The position numbers were made by a program, and so were the translations under genes. Of a DNA stretch of 64,000 nucleotides, positions 17,354 through 27,782 are shown in pieces. Numbering within the stretch: position 1 is the stretch's first letter; each line of letters starts with the position of its first letter. The notes beneath the pieces are model-generated. The model ran no database searches and had not been told where the DNA came from. It worked only from the letters and a program-made list of their open reading frames with translations. The stretch is from Verrucomicrobiia bacterium (GTDB taxonomy: Bacteria; Verrucomicrobiota; Verrucomicrobiia; Limisphaerales; JAEYXS01), in assembly GCA_036405135.1 (NCBI GenBank), contig DASWYF010000035.1, positions 1 to 64,000 of the forward strand. Direction: 5' to 3'.

Positions 17354-18370
17354 ATGCAATCCATTTTGACCGGTGTAAACCGTCGTTTCAGTTTCTCCGC
17401 AAGCCTGCTAGTTACCGCTGTCTCTTTCTCCACGTTTGCCAGTGCTATGGCTGCGCAATGGGCGGTCACGGAGGAGAAGAATCCTCATGGGCCGGGCAAG
17501 GTCGCGATGGTGAAGCGGGATGGTAAACAGGTTGCCGCACTGGTTTTCGGCGAGGGGCAGTTCAAACCCTATCTGCATGTCTATGGCACGCAAGGTGAGT
17601 TGCTGACCAATAGCGGGCTGGATGCTGAGGGGAAGACGGCAGGCAAGTTCCCGCATCATCGCGGCATTTACATCGGCTGGAACAAGATCACTTCAGATCT
17701 TGGCAGCGCTGATTGCTGGCACATGAAGGGTGGCAGCATGGAGATCACCAAACTTGAGCCAGCCAAGACTACGTCTGACTCCGCCACGCTAGTGGCCAAG
17801 ATCGCCTGGCGTGCGGAGAAGAAGGATGCGAGCGACAATAATTTACTCGTAAGCGAGACGCGCACGCTCGTCATCAGCCAGCCCGATGGCAAGACGACGC
17901 AGGTAGATGCGAAATTCGAGCTGCAAGCGGCGCGTGATCTGAATCTCGGCGGCGATCTGCAGCACGCCGGTATCCATTTCCGTGCGGCGGGTGAAGTGGC
18001 GGATCGCGTGAAAGAGACGAGCTACTTGTGGGAGCCAGATTTGCCGGCTGGTGGCGGTAAGATCGTGAGTGATCAATTCAAATGGTGCCGTCTGCTATTT
18101 CCAGTAGGGCCGAACTGGTACACCAGCACAGAACTGAACGCGCCCACAAATCCCATCAAGGAACTCTCCTGGCGCGATTACGGGCGGTTCGGTTTCTTCT
18201 TCGACAAGGCGATGAAGAAGGATGAGAACCTCACGGTGAACTACCGCTTCCTCATCGCGCCAGCCTCTGCGCCAGAAGCGCCGGGCAAGGAATCTGCCGA
18301 ACAGAAGGCGAAATCACGCGCGGCGAGCGATGCAGCGTATGCGGCGTACGTGAAGGCGCTAAAAAAGTAA
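17354..18370 (+). CDS. DUF6807 (PmoA-like) exported protein
   Basis: The 338-residue protein has a signal peptide (residues 1-33, ending ASAMA) and the DUF6807 signature FPHHRGIYIGWNK. Proteins annotated PmoA in this family are unrelated to methane monooxygenase in sequence role and are common in Planctomycetes and Verrucomicrobia, often near carbohydrate-degradation genes. Specific function is unknown. The C-terminus is Ala/Lys rich. It stands alone between the suf block and the amidase gene. Confidence 0.8.
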   Translation: MQSILTGVNRRFSFSASLLVTAVSFSTFASAMAAQWAVTEEKNPHGPGKVAMVKRDGKQVAALVFGEGQFKPYLHVYGTQGELLTNSGLDAEGKTAGKFPHHRGIYIGWNKITSDLGSADCWHMKGGSMEITKLEPAKTTSDSATLVAKIAWRAEKKDASDNNLLVSETRTLVISQPDGKTTQVDAKFELQAARDLNLGGDLQHAGIHFRAAGEVADRVKETSYLWEPDLPAGGGKIVSDQFKWCRLLFPVGPNWYTSTELNAPTNPIKELSWRDYGRFGFFFDKAMKKDENLTVNYRFLIAPASAPEAPGKESAEQKAKSRAASDAAYAAYVKALKK

Positions 18371-18427
18371 GCGGCTGCGGCAGCGAATACTTGAAGCATC
18401 GGCATGGCACAGGCACATTGGCACCGC

Positions 18428-19408
18428 ATGAGACAGCTATGGTTTTTGTGCTGCTCCCTGGCGCTGTTGTGGCCAGATGCCGCGCGTGCCCAAGAGGGCA
18501 AGCTGTCCACCTTCGCCCTGAACGGTTTCAAGTACGTGCAACTGGATGATTGGGCGAAGCATTACAGTTTCAATCATGTCTGGACCCGGGCGTCGAAAGA
18601 GCTGCAGATCAGCAGCAAATGGTCGAAGCTTGAGTTCGAGATCGAGAACAAGCGGATGACCTTGAACGGAGTGACTGTCTGGCTGTCGGCGCCGATTGTC
18701 TTGCGCGGGGGGGCGGCATGCATCGCCACGCTCGATCTGGACAACACCATCCATCCGGTGATGTTTCCGCCCAAGCTGAAGCCCGGGACGAAGGTGAAGA
18801 CCATCTGCATCGATCCCGGCCACGGAGGGAGGGACCCGGGTAATCAGAACAGCGGCGGGCAGGAGAAGGGTTATACCTTGCTGCTCGCCAAGGAGCTGAA
18901 ATTGCAATTGGAAGCAGCGGGTTTCAAGGTGGTGATGACGCGGACTTCCGACAAGTTTGTGGAGTTGGAATCACGCCCTTTCGTCGCGCAGAAGTTTGAT
19001 GCCGATCTTTTCGTCAGCTTGCATTTTAACGGCGTGGCGGGCGGAGGAGCGAAAGGTGCGGAAGTGTTTGCCCTGACGCCGCCGGGGGCCAGTTCTACGA
19101 ATGCCCGGGGTGAAGGTGCTACCGCAGTCCGTTTTCCCGGTAACAAGAATGATGAACTGAACAGTCTGCTGGCGTATAGCATCCAACGAACGTTGTTGAA
19201 AACTACTGGGGCAGATGATCGCGGCGTGCGCCGGGCGCGGTTCGCCGTCTTGCGTTATTCCGATATGCCTGCCGTGCTGGTCGAGGCGGGCTTCATGTCC
19301 GATCCGGGCGAGGCGAGCAAGATCCGCAGTTCCTCCCATCGGCGGACGATGGCCAAGGGCATCACCGATGGCATCAAGGAATACAAGCGCATCGTGGAAC
19401 GGCAATAA
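18428..19408 (+). CDS. N-acetylmuramoyl-L-alanine amidase (Amidase_3) with N-terminal stalk domain
   Basis: This secreted cell-wall hydrolase (about 326 aa) cleaves the amide between muramic acid and the stem peptide. Zinc ligands and catalytic Glu are visible in DPGHGGRDPGN, EKGYTLLLAKEL, SLHFNG and LVEAGFMSDPGE. The N-terminus is a signal peptide (MRQLWFLCCSLALLW, cut near ARAQ), followed by an 80-residue domain resembling copper-amine-oxidase-type N domains that often precede amidases. An ATG eight codons upstream (18404) is possible. It is followed at 21 bases by the glutamate racemase gene, giving a small cell-wall pair. Confidence 0.92.
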   Translation: MRQLWFLCCSLALLWPDAARAQEGKLSTFALNGFKYVQLDDWAKHYSFNHVWTRASKELQISSKWSKLEFEIENKRMTLNGVTVWLSAPIVLRGGAACIATLDLDNTIHPVMFPPKLKPGTKVKTICIDPGHGGRDPGNQNSGGQEKGYTLLLAKELKLQLEAAGFKVVMTRTSDKFVELESRPFVAQKFDADLFVSLHFNGVAGGGAKGAEVFALTPPGASSTNARGEGATAVRFPGNKNDELNSLLAYSIQRTLLKTTGADDRGVRRARFAVLRYSDMPAVLVEAGFMSDPGEASKIRSSSHRRTMAKGITDGIKEYKRIVERQ

Positions 19409-19429
19409 GCCCAGCCCGATCATTTTTCT

Positions 19430-20293
19430 GTGAAGCTGGACAGCAATCTTCCCATCGGCGTATTCGATTCCGGCATCGGTGGACTCACCGTGGTGCGGCA
19501 GTTGCGGCGCGTGATGCCGCGAGAGGATTTTGTTTATCTCGGGGACACGGCGCGGGTGCCTTATGGCACGAAATCGCCGGATACGGTGGTGCGCTTTGCG
19601 TGTGAGGATGCGCAATTTCTCGTGCAGGAGCAGGTGAAGGCGGTGGTGGTGGCGTGCAATACGGCTTCGGCGTGGGCGATCCCTACGTTGGAACGCAGCT
19701 TCGATGTGCCGATCTTCGGCGTGATCTTGCCGGGGGCTCGGGCGGCCTTGGAGAAAACGGAGACGGGGCGCATCGGCATCATCGGCACGACTTCCACAAT
19801 CCGCAGTCAGGCGTATGTGAAGGCGATTTTATCGCGTGATGATTCGGTGAAGGTGGTGGCGCGTTCGTGTCCGTTATTGGTGCCGCTGGTGGAGGAGGGG
19901 TGGGTGCGGCACAAGGTCACGAAGTCAGTTTTGAAGGAATATCTGGCACCGTTGCTGAAGCAGAAAGTGGATACGCTGGTGCTAGGCTGTACGCATTATC
20001 CTTTGTTGAAGCCGTTGTTGAGTGAGGTTGTGGGGAAGAATGTGCAGTTGGTGGATTCAGCAGAAGCGTGTGCTGAGCATGTGCATGAACGTTTAATGAC
20101 ACTGAAGCTGTTGGTGAAACGCCGCCGTCGGCCGGGTATCATCCAGCCGTTTGTGACGGATGAAGTGGAGCGGTTCAATGATCTGGCGGAACGGTTTCTG
20201 GGTTATCCGACAGAGCGGGCGGTATTGGTGCCGTTGGCTCCATGGGATCGGAGACGGCGGGGGGAGCATCTGAGTGATTTTCTTATGCGTTGA
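19430..20293 (+). CDS. murI: Glutamate racemase MurI
   Basis: MurI supplies D-glutamate for peptidoglycan. The two catalytic cysteines lie in VVVACNTASAW and LGCTHYPLL, and the N-terminal FDSGIGGLTV motif is intact. The start is a GTG at 19430 (MKLDSNLPIGVFDSG), the only sensible start for a 287-residue protein. It is probably cotranscribed with the amidase. A long near-perfect inverted repeat follows the stop codon. Confidence 0.95.
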   Translation: MKLDSNLPIGVFDSGIGGLTVVRQLRRVMPREDFVYLGDTARVPYGTKSPDTVVRFACEDAQFLVQEQVKAVVVACNTASAWAIPTLERSFDVPIFGVILPGARAALEKTETGRIGIIGTTSTIRSQAYVKAILSRDDSVKVVARSCPLLVPLVEEGWVRHKVTKSVLKEYLAPLLKQKVDTLVLGCTHYPLLKPLLSEVVGKNVQLVDSAEACAEHVHERLMTLKLLVKRRRRPGIIQPFVTDEVERFNDLAERFLGYPTERAVLVPLAPWDRRRRGEHLSDFLMR

Positions 20294-20296
20294 TAA

Positions 20297-20364
20297 GTAG
20301 CAGCCGACGTGAGGAGGCTCTGATTTAAGTTTTTCAGTTAGAGCCTCCTTACGTCGGCTGCTAC
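20297..20364. repeat. Palindromic repeat family A (paired inverted copies) after murI
   Basis: Two 27-base copies face each other (20297-20323 and 20338-20364), matching at 25 of 27 positions, around a 14-base T-rich loop. The core is GAGCCTCCTTACGTCGGCTG. A degraded third copy follows to about 20405. Single copies lie at 23550, 31413 and 56132. The hairpin could also end murI transcription. Confidence 0.8.
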
Positions 20365-20401
20365 GGCTAAAGAGTTCCGCCTCGTTACCTCGGCGGCTAC
20401 G

Positions 20402-21358
20402 TTAGTCTACCGTGCGCCAACGGCCGAGGAGTTGCACATCGTCCACGTAGGCCTCGATGGGGCCATGGCCGATGAGTTCGAGGGAGAGCAGATCTACTTC
20501 GCCGATGGTGATCTTGGGGAATTTGTTCAGCATGAGGTCCACGGGCTGCCAATCCGTCGTGATGGTAGGTTCATCGGGATAGAGGGAGATGACTTGCTTG
20601 GAGGAGAAGGCATTCGCTTGAAGGGTGCAGCGGAGTTTGGCGGAGCCGTTGGCGGTGCGGACCCAGAGGCGGATGCCGTTCGCGAAGTTTTGTTCAAGTT
20701 GCCAGCCGCGAATGCGGGTGGTGGTGACGGTGGTGGAGCGTTTGCCTTCGGGGATGATAAGACGGAGGGCGGCGTTGCCATTCTTCATCACTGCTCCGGT
20801 TTCCACAGGAGTGAAATGCGGTTCATCGGTGACGGTGCGCCAGCTCCAGAGTTCTTCCTCGAAGCCTTCGAGGAAGGGCCAGAAGATGCGGCTGGGTTCT
20901 TCGAGGCCGACGAGGCGCGGACGGCAGACGCGCATGGCCGTGAGGTGCTTTTGTTCAGCTTGTGCTTCCACGAAATATACCATGGGCACATCGACATTTT
21001 CCACAGGCAGGGCGATTTCCCAGCGGGCACCGCGTTTTTCCATGGCCAGCGGTTGCCAATCACGGGCGCGCCATCTGCCTGGGGCATCGGCGCTGGACCA
21101 GAGGCGGACGGATTTGGGTTCGGTGTTCGCCGGGGGATGCCAATAGACGCGGAGTTTGCCGATGAGGGCTTCGTTCGTGAGCGTGCCGGATTGGGCGGTG
21201 GTCCAGTGATTGGTGAGGGGGAGGAAATCGGGATAGGTGGCGTCGGCGAGCCAGGTGTCGGGGAGCGGCTTGGGGGCGGGTTGGGCCCAAATGCTACAAT
21301 TCATCAGCAATGCGAAAAACAAAACGGCCAGTATTCTGCATTGGTGCTTCCCAATCAT
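20402..21358 (-). CDS. Hypothetical exported protein
   Basis: The 318-residue protein starts with a signal peptide (RILAVLFFALLMNCSIWAQ). The rest looks like two beta-sandwich regions: residues 60-150 resemble an Ig-like segment with WRARDWQPLAMEKRGARWEI, and residues 165-318 resemble a carbohydrate-binding-like jellyroll (NGNAALRLIIPEGKRSTTV, WVRTANGSAKLRC, EAYVDDVQLLGRW). I do not recognise a named family. Its opposite strand is also open for a long distance, but the signal peptide and domain texture show the minus strand is the coding one. It is followed upstream by another minus-strand gene. Confidence 0.7.
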   Translation of the reverse strand: MIGKHQCRILAVLFFALLMNCSIWAQPAPKPLPDTWLADATYPDFLPLTNHWTTAQSGTLTNEALIGKLRVYWHPPANTEPKSVRLWSSADAPGRWRARDWQPLAMEKRGARWEIALPVENVDVPMVYFVEAQAEQKHLTAMRVCRPRLVGLEEPSRIFWPFLEGFEEELWSWRTVTDEPHFTPVETGAVMKNGNAALRLIIPEGKRSTTVTTTRIRGWQLEQNFANGIRLWVRTANGSAKLRCTLQANAFSSKQVISLYPDEPTITTDWQPVDLMLNKFPKITIGEVDLLSLELIGHGPIEAYVDDVQLLGRWRTVD

Positions 21359-21391
21359 GGGCAGCGAGGGTGCAAACTTGTCGTGACTGCG

Positions 21392-22147
21392 TCAATGGGA
21401 TGTTGTGTTCTGAAGTTGTGCGGTACGTTCTTTCATCACCTTTTCAGCTTCAGCAACTTCTGCGTCCGTCATTTTGATAAAAAGTTGGCGGTGAACTCTA
21501 TGGGTGAATGCTTCCCAAGTCATTTGGTCCTGCCATTGGTTGGCCTCCGTAGAGTCATTAAACACGCGAGGCTGTTTGCCAGACTTGTTCAAAGCATTCT
21601 TGAATGCAGAAAAAATAACTGTTGGGGAGTTCGAGTTAACCGGAACAAAAATCCTGCCTGGTATCACGTCGAAACCTTTTGTGTCGTTGGAAGCGGTGAG
21701 AGCAGTGTTTCCAATGGCAGATGTGAACGCGACTATGGTGGTTTCAATCTCCCGGTTGGCCAAGGATTCAATCACCATTTTGGTGTAGAGCAATATGGCG
21801 GTGATATTCCGCTCCTGATGGAGAAACGAGATGCTTCCGTTTTCACGAAGGTCTGGGACTAAGGAGCGGCGATCTTGTCCGTAAGCAAATTCGTTGAATC
21901 CAAGTGCTTGGATATCTGCTCGATTGGCTTGAAGCTTTTCTAAAACTTGGGCAGGGAGTTCCGTGCGGGAGCAATCCAATGCGTCAGACGTTCCGGGCAT
22001 CCAAAACGGCGCGCTCGGTTTTGTTGTTAATTTGTATAAAAACGCAAAAGGAAGACGCCAAAATCCGGCCATCCGATACATTTCGGACAAACTAACAGCT
22101 CGACCATTGGTCAGGTAGTAGCCCGCAGGTGGTCTCTCCGATTTCAT
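21392..22147 (-). CDS. Hypothetical protein
   Basis: The product (251 aa) has no signal peptide and no motif I recognise. It is mainly helical with a central segment ALLYTKMVIESLANREIETT-type pattern and a charged C-terminus (TDAEVAEAEKVMKERTAQ). The gene is AT-richer than its neighbours, which may point to recent acquisition. It lies 33 bases upstream of the exported protein gene on the same strand, so the two could share a transcript. Confidence 0.6.
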   Translation of the reverse strand: MKSERPPAGYYLTNGRAVSLSEMYRMAGFWRLPFAFLYKLTTKPSAPFWMPGTSDALDCSRTELPAQVLEKLQANRADIQALGFNEFAYGQDRRSLVPDLRENGSISFLHQERNITAILLYTKMVIESLANREIETTIVAFTSAIGNTALTASNDTKGFDVIPGRIFVPVNSNSPTVIFSAFKNALNKSGKQPRVFNDSTEANQWQDQMTWEAFTHRVHRQLFIKMTDAEVAEAEKVMKERTAQLQNTTSH

Positions 22148-22241
22148 AAGTTTGGTGGCGGATGTGATTCTTCACGCCTGACCAAATAGAAGGAAGCAAA
22201 ATTGTTCGCCCGGACAAATGATTTAGCCTTACTATGAAGAC

Positions 22242-22457
22242 ATGGATTCATCGTTGGAAGAGCGGTTGTTGCGGTTGGAAACGAATGTCACGCACATGGA
22301 GCACTTATGCGAACAGTTGAACCAGGTGGTGACGGAGCAGAGCAAGATCATCACGCGTCTACTGGCCGCACAGCAGCAGCTCTCGAAATCGGTGGAGAGC
22401 CAGGAACTGGAGCGCATCAAGGCGACGAATGCGAAGCCGCCGCATTACAGTGTGTGA
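22242..22457 (+). CDS. slyX: SlyX family protein
   Basis: This 71-residue protein is a short coiled coil: heptad-like spacing runs from LEERLLRLETNVTHMEHL to about residue 55. It ends in KPPHYSV, where PPHY is the C-terminal signature of SlyX proteins. SlyX is found widely but its role is unknown. It stands alone; a family B palindrome follows. Confidence 0.85.
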   Translation: MDSSLEERLLRLETNVTHMEHLCEQLNQVVTEQSKIITRLLAAQQQLSKSVESQELERIKATNAKPPHYSV

Positions 22458-22476
22458 GGAGGAAGCAGGGGAATTC

Positions 22477-22524
22477 TGGCACCCCTCATCCTCATTCCTT
22501 CTCCCCTCCGAGGGGAGAAGGACG
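22477..22524. repeat. Palindromic repeat family B
   Basis: The copy contains a 12-1-12 perfect palindrome at 22497-22521 (CCTTCTCCCCTC, C, GAGGGGAGAAGG), preceded by CACCCCTCATCC. Related copies lie at 16130, 27541, 47427 and 63746. It lies just downstream of slyX and lacks a T-tract. Confidence 0.75.
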
Positions 22525-22590
22525 AACGAGTGCCGTGCGCTTTCTAAATGCCATGGTTTACATTCCCTCAGGCTTTAACGAGTTGATCGC

Positions 22591-23553
22591 ATGAGTCTGT
22601 TTGAGGCCCAGCGCAGTTTTGATTTGAAGACGTTGCGGGCTTCGGTGCGGGAGCTGGCGACGGAGGGGATTTTTCTGGGGACGTCTTCGTGGAAGTATCC
22701 GGGATGGCTGGGGCAGTTGTATGACCGGGACCGGTATGAGACGCGGGGGAAGTTCTCGCAGGCGCGGTTCAATAAGGAGTGTTTGGAGGAGTATGCCACG
22801 GTGTTTCCGACGGTGAGTGTGGATGCGGCGTATTACAATTTTCCCACGGAGAAGTATGCGCAGGGGCTGGCGGCTTTAGTGCCGCCGGGATTTGAGTTCG
22901 GGTTCAAGGTGACGGATGACATCACGGTGAAGCGGTTTCCCAAGATCCCGCGCTTTGCGGAGAAGGGCGGGCAGTTGAATCCGTTTTTTCTGAGCCCGGA
23001 GGTGTTCGTGCGGGATTTTCTGAATCCGCTGGAGTGCATCAAGGAGAAGGTGGGCGTGCTGATCTTTGAGTTCTCGAATTTCAAGATGGAGGATTATGTG
23101 CGGGGGCGGGATTTCATCGTCCAACTGGATAATTTTCTGGGCAGTCTGCCGGTGGGGTGGCGTTATGCGGTGGAGGTGCGGAATCGCTCGTTTTTGCATC
23201 CGGATTATTTCGCGATGCTGCGGCAATACGGGATAGCGCATGTGTTCACGAGCTGGACGAAGATGCCGAAGATTTCGGATCAATGGGCGATGCCTGAGGC
23301 AATGACGGCGGATTTCGTGGTGGCGCGTCTGCTGTTACAGCCGGGGATGAGTTTTGAGGCGGCCGGGGAGTTGTTCGAGCCGTTCGAGGAAATCCGCAGT
23401 CCTTATCCGGAGGGGGTTGAGGCGGCGGCGAGGATGCTTTTGGAGATGAAGCAGAAACCGGCGCCGAAGCGGTGCTTTGTGTATATGGCGAATCGGTTAG
23501 AGGGGAATTCGTTGATGAGTTTGTTGAGGGTTTTGGAAAAGATGAGGGGTTAG
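22591..23553 (+). CDS. DUF72 domain-containing protein
   Basis: The 320-residue protein belongs to the DUF72 (YecE) TIM-barrel-like family: GTSSWKYPGWLGQLY, TVSVDAAYYNFPTE, GFEFGFKVTDDITVKRFPK and WRYAVEVRNRSFLHPDYF are in the usual order. No activity is established for the family. It has no export signal and appears to be monocistronic. A family A palindrome starts within its stop codon region. Confidence 0.9.
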   Translation: MSLFEAQRSFDLKTLRASVRELATEGIFLGTSSWKYPGWLGQLYDRDRYETRGKFSQARFNKECLEEYATVFPTVSVDAAYYNFPTEKYAQGLAALVPPGFEFGFKVTDDITVKRFPKIPRFAEKGGQLNPFFLSPEVFVRDFLNPLECIKEKVGVLIFEFSNFKMEDYVRGRDFIVQLDNFLGSLPVGWRYAVEVRNRSFLHPDYFAMLRQYGIAHVFTSWTKMPKISDQWAMPEAMTADFVVARLLLQPGMSFEAAGELFEPFEEIRSPYPEGVEAAARMLLEMKQKPAPKRCFVYMANRLEGNSLMSLLRVLEKMRG

Positions 23554-23577
23554 AGCTTCCTCCCGTCGGTTATTACT
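23550..23577. repeat. Single degraded copy of palindromic repeat family A
   Basis: TTAGAGCTTCCTCCCGTCGG resembles the family A core and overlaps the stop codon of the DUF72 gene. Only one arm is present. Confidence 0.5.
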
Positions 23578-23651
23578 TCGCGCGAAATGTCCATGCTGTG
23601 ATTGACGCGTAGACGGCTCTCCCTAATATGGCGCGCATTCCGTTGTCTGTT

Positions 23652-25655
<2,004 letters not shown>

Positions 25656-25696
25656 GGTCCGGTCCGTTGCACGGACTGGCTAATAGATAAAATTCT

Positions 25697-25735
25697 AACG
25701 GGCCGATTCGAAGGAATCGGCCCGTTTTTATTTTA
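25697..25735 (+). terminator. Rho-independent terminator after acsA
   Basis: A perfect 13-bp stem (AACGGGCCGATTC with GAATCGGCCCGTT) with a GAAG loop is followed by TTTTATTTT. Confidence 0.93.
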
Positions 25736-25764
25736 ATGACGAATGACGAAGCTCGAATGACGAA
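25735..25764. repeat. AATGACGAA short repeats
   Basis: AATGACGAA occurs at 25735, 25742 and 25756, followed by further ATGAC-like words to about 25790. It fills the gap between the acsA terminator and the convergent gene. No coding potential is seen. Confidence 0.6.
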
Positions 25765-25794
25765 GGAATGAGCAATGTCCAATGACTGAAGGGA

Positions 25795-26370
25795 TTATTT
25801 CACGATTGTCATCGCACTGATCTTCCCATTCTTTTCAAAGGTTTTGCTGTAGGAGACTTCGACTTTGGCTTTCGCGTCTTTGATGCCGGGGACGGTTATT
25901 GTGGGCACAGAGCTGTAGCCGGAGCCGCCTTCGGTGATCTCGTAGCCGATGACGGCGCCATCTTTCACGAGGGCGTTGGCTTTGGCATCTTTATGCTTCC
26001 ATGTTTCACCACGGCTTTTCACGTAGCGATAGTAGTTGGAGACTTCATCAAGGCGTTCGTTCGTGATGCCGTGTTTGCCGAGGGCTTTCATCAGCACCTC
26101 TTTGTTCTTACGCGCTTCGGCATCGGTGGGGCCGCGATCGGGACCGGCAGGGTGGACGTTGCTGAAGGCATCGCGGAAGACTTGCGGTTGAACGCCGAGA
26201 GCTCCGGCGATCAGGATAACGGGGCGGCCTTTATCGCGCGGGTCGGTGTCATAGCCGCCGGAGAACGTGACGGGGATGCGCTTCACGTCTTTGGGCAGTT
26301 CTTTGGTGTCGGCGGCGGAGAGATTCAGCACGGTGGCTGCAAGCAGGAGCGAAGACAGGAGTGTGCGCAT
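25795..26370 (-). CDS. Hypothetical exported protein
   Basis: The product (191 aa) has a signal peptide (MRTLLSSLLLAATVLNLSA). The mature part contains VTFSGGYDTDPRDKGRPVIL and a C-terminal segment ITEGGSGYSSVPTITVPG, a short motif seen in secreted verrucomicrobial proteins. I recognise no catalytic motif. It lies 20 bases downstream of the TIM-barrel gene on the same strand and is likely cotranscribed with it. Confidence 0.7.
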   Translation of the reverse strand: MRTLLSSLLLAATVLNLSAADTKELPKDVKRIPVTFSGGYDTDPRDKGRPVILIAGALGVQPQVFRDAFSNVHPAGPDRGPTDAEARKNKEVLMKALGKHGITNERLDEVSNYYRYVKSRGETWKHKDAKANALVKDGAVIGYEITEGGSGYSSVPTITVPGIKDAKAKVEVSYSKTFEKNGKISAMTIVK

Positions 26371-26390
26371 GGCGATGGGGGTGGTTGAGC

Positions 26391-27374
26391 TCAGTTGGCC
26401 TTTTTCATATCCCGCACACCCGCTTTTTCAAACGCCGGGGCGAGCTTGGCGTAGCATTGTTTCGCTGCGACGATAGGATCGTATTCCTTTTTGTTCCATA
26501 CCTGACCGCTGACTTCCACGGTCACGGGATCACGATAACCATGGCTCTTCAATAGAGTGAGATACTCGACGTAATCCGTCTTACCATCACCCGGCAAGAC
26601 GAACTGGAATTTCTCAGCGGTGCCACCATTGGTATCTTTGATGTGTACATAGCGCGTCTGCCCGATCATCAGCGCCATGGACTCGTTAAGTTTGTAGCCG
26701 CGCAGTTCAAAGTGGCTGAAATCATAGGTAAGCCTGATCCAAGGACTATTCGCCTGCTTCACGAGCCACGCAGCGTCTTCAGGTGTGTGCAAGGCACCGC
26801 CGACGTGGGCTTTGATGGCGATGACGGCTTTGGATGCTTTGCCAACTTCCGCCCATGCGTTCAAGCGTTCGGCCATGGTATCTTTAACTTCCTTCCATTG
26901 GTCAGGCTTGCCGCCGAGCGTGGTCTCGATGACCGGCATGCGTTTCGGGGCAAGAGCGTAAGCGAGTTCAGCAGCGTCTTTCAGGCGGTCGAGATTACTC
27001 TTCAAGGTATCGGGTTGAGCCAGCAAGCTGAGGTTTTCCATCATGCCGTGGAGGCGCAGGCCCAAGGAATCAATGAGCGCGGCGAGGCGTTTTCTCTCAT
27101 TCGCCGGAATGTTCTTCGGCTCGGTAGGCCAGCCCGCATTGCAGACCCATTCCACGGAATCGTATCCGATCTCCGCGCAGGTGCGCAAAGCTACATCTAC
27201 CTCCAGTGATTTCATGCCGTAGAGGCTCATGCCGAAGGGGATCATGGGCCCGCCTTTGGGAGCAGCGAAGGAGTCGGTGGTGATGCCGGTAGAGACCGCC
27301 AACGCGCCCGCTGCGCAACGGGTTAGGAAAGAGCGGCGGCTGAGTTCATTGGCGGAATTGGCGGGAAAAGACAT
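26391..27374 (-). CDS. Exported xylose-isomerase-like TIM-barrel protein (sugar phosphate isomerase/epimerase family)
   Basis: The 327-residue protein has a twin-arginine leader (ELSRRSFLTRCAAGALAVS) followed by an AP-endonuclease-2/xylose-isomerase-like barrel. Likely metal ligands lie in VIETTLGGK, IAIKAHVGGA, YVHIKDTNG and TVEVSGQVW. Such Tat-exported isomerase-like proteins are frequent in Verrucomicrobia and Planctomycetes and are thought to act on sugars; the substrate is unknown. Tat export fits a cofactor- or metal-loaded folded protein. Confidence 0.85.
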   Translation of the reverse strand: MSFPANSANELSRRSFLTRCAAGALAVSTGITTDSFAAPKGGPMIPFGMSLYGMKSLEVDVALRTCAEIGYDSVEWVCNAGWPTEPKNIPANERKRLAALIDSLGLRLHGMMENLSLLAQPDTLKSNLDRLKDAAELAYALAPKRMPVIETTLGGKPDQWKEVKDTMAERLNAWAEVGKASKAVIAIKAHVGGALHTPEDAAWLVKQANSPWIRLTYDFSHFELRGYKLNESMALMIGQTRYVHIKDTNGGTAEKFQFVLPGDGKTDYVEYLTLLKSHGYRDPVTVEVSGQVWNKKEYDPIVAAKQCYAKLAPAFEKAGVRDMKKAN

Positions 27375-27782
27375 AGGTCAATAGACACCGGGTTGTGAGC
27401 TGGGCAAATTTTGGCCTGTTGAGATGAAAACGCAAGCTTGGCCTCTGAGCCTGCTTGGAAAAGGGGTATTTCGAGGCACAGGGTCACGACCCTGCCCCCG
27501 CTTAGGTTGAAGGAAAGGCGAGGGAGGCGAAGAGTGAAGTGATCAGAGCCTCCTCTCCCCGGCCCTCTCCTCCATCTATCGATGGAAGAGAGGGAGATGG
27601 AGCGGATGGCGGCTTTCCTGAGCCGTGGGCGTTTCGGGGGCCGTGCGCGGATAGGGCCTTTTTCCAGCAGACTCTCAGGTTTTCATTGCCGCGTAGCACG
27701 GCTCCTGCTTATTTACACGGCATCTCACAACTGGATGGCCCCAGTGGGGTTATACCAAGTGGCATTATTGGAATGTGCGGCG
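27375..27782. other. Divergent intergenic region containing a family B palindrome
   Basis: This 408-base stretch separates divergent genes. It contains a family B repeat at 27541-27600 (CCCTCTCCTCCATC facing GATGGAAGAGAGGG), then a related tail to about 27660. In-frame codons of the following gene extend back through the repeat to 27582, but the sequence there is repeat-derived and not protein-like. No RNA gene is visible; promoters for both flanking genes should lie here. Confidence 0.6.

Noticed and set aside
20432-21862. A 476-codon open frame on the plus strand
   Set aside because: It lies opposite two minus-strand genes, one with a clear signal peptide and domain-like sequence. The plus-strand product is rich in Gly, Asp and Glu without any family signature, typical of the complement of a GC-rich gene.
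27582-27782. N-terminal extension of the MBL-fold protein
   Set aside because: These codons come from a dispersed family B palindrome and its tail, and the protein family starts near MGKMTTTTLDLG.
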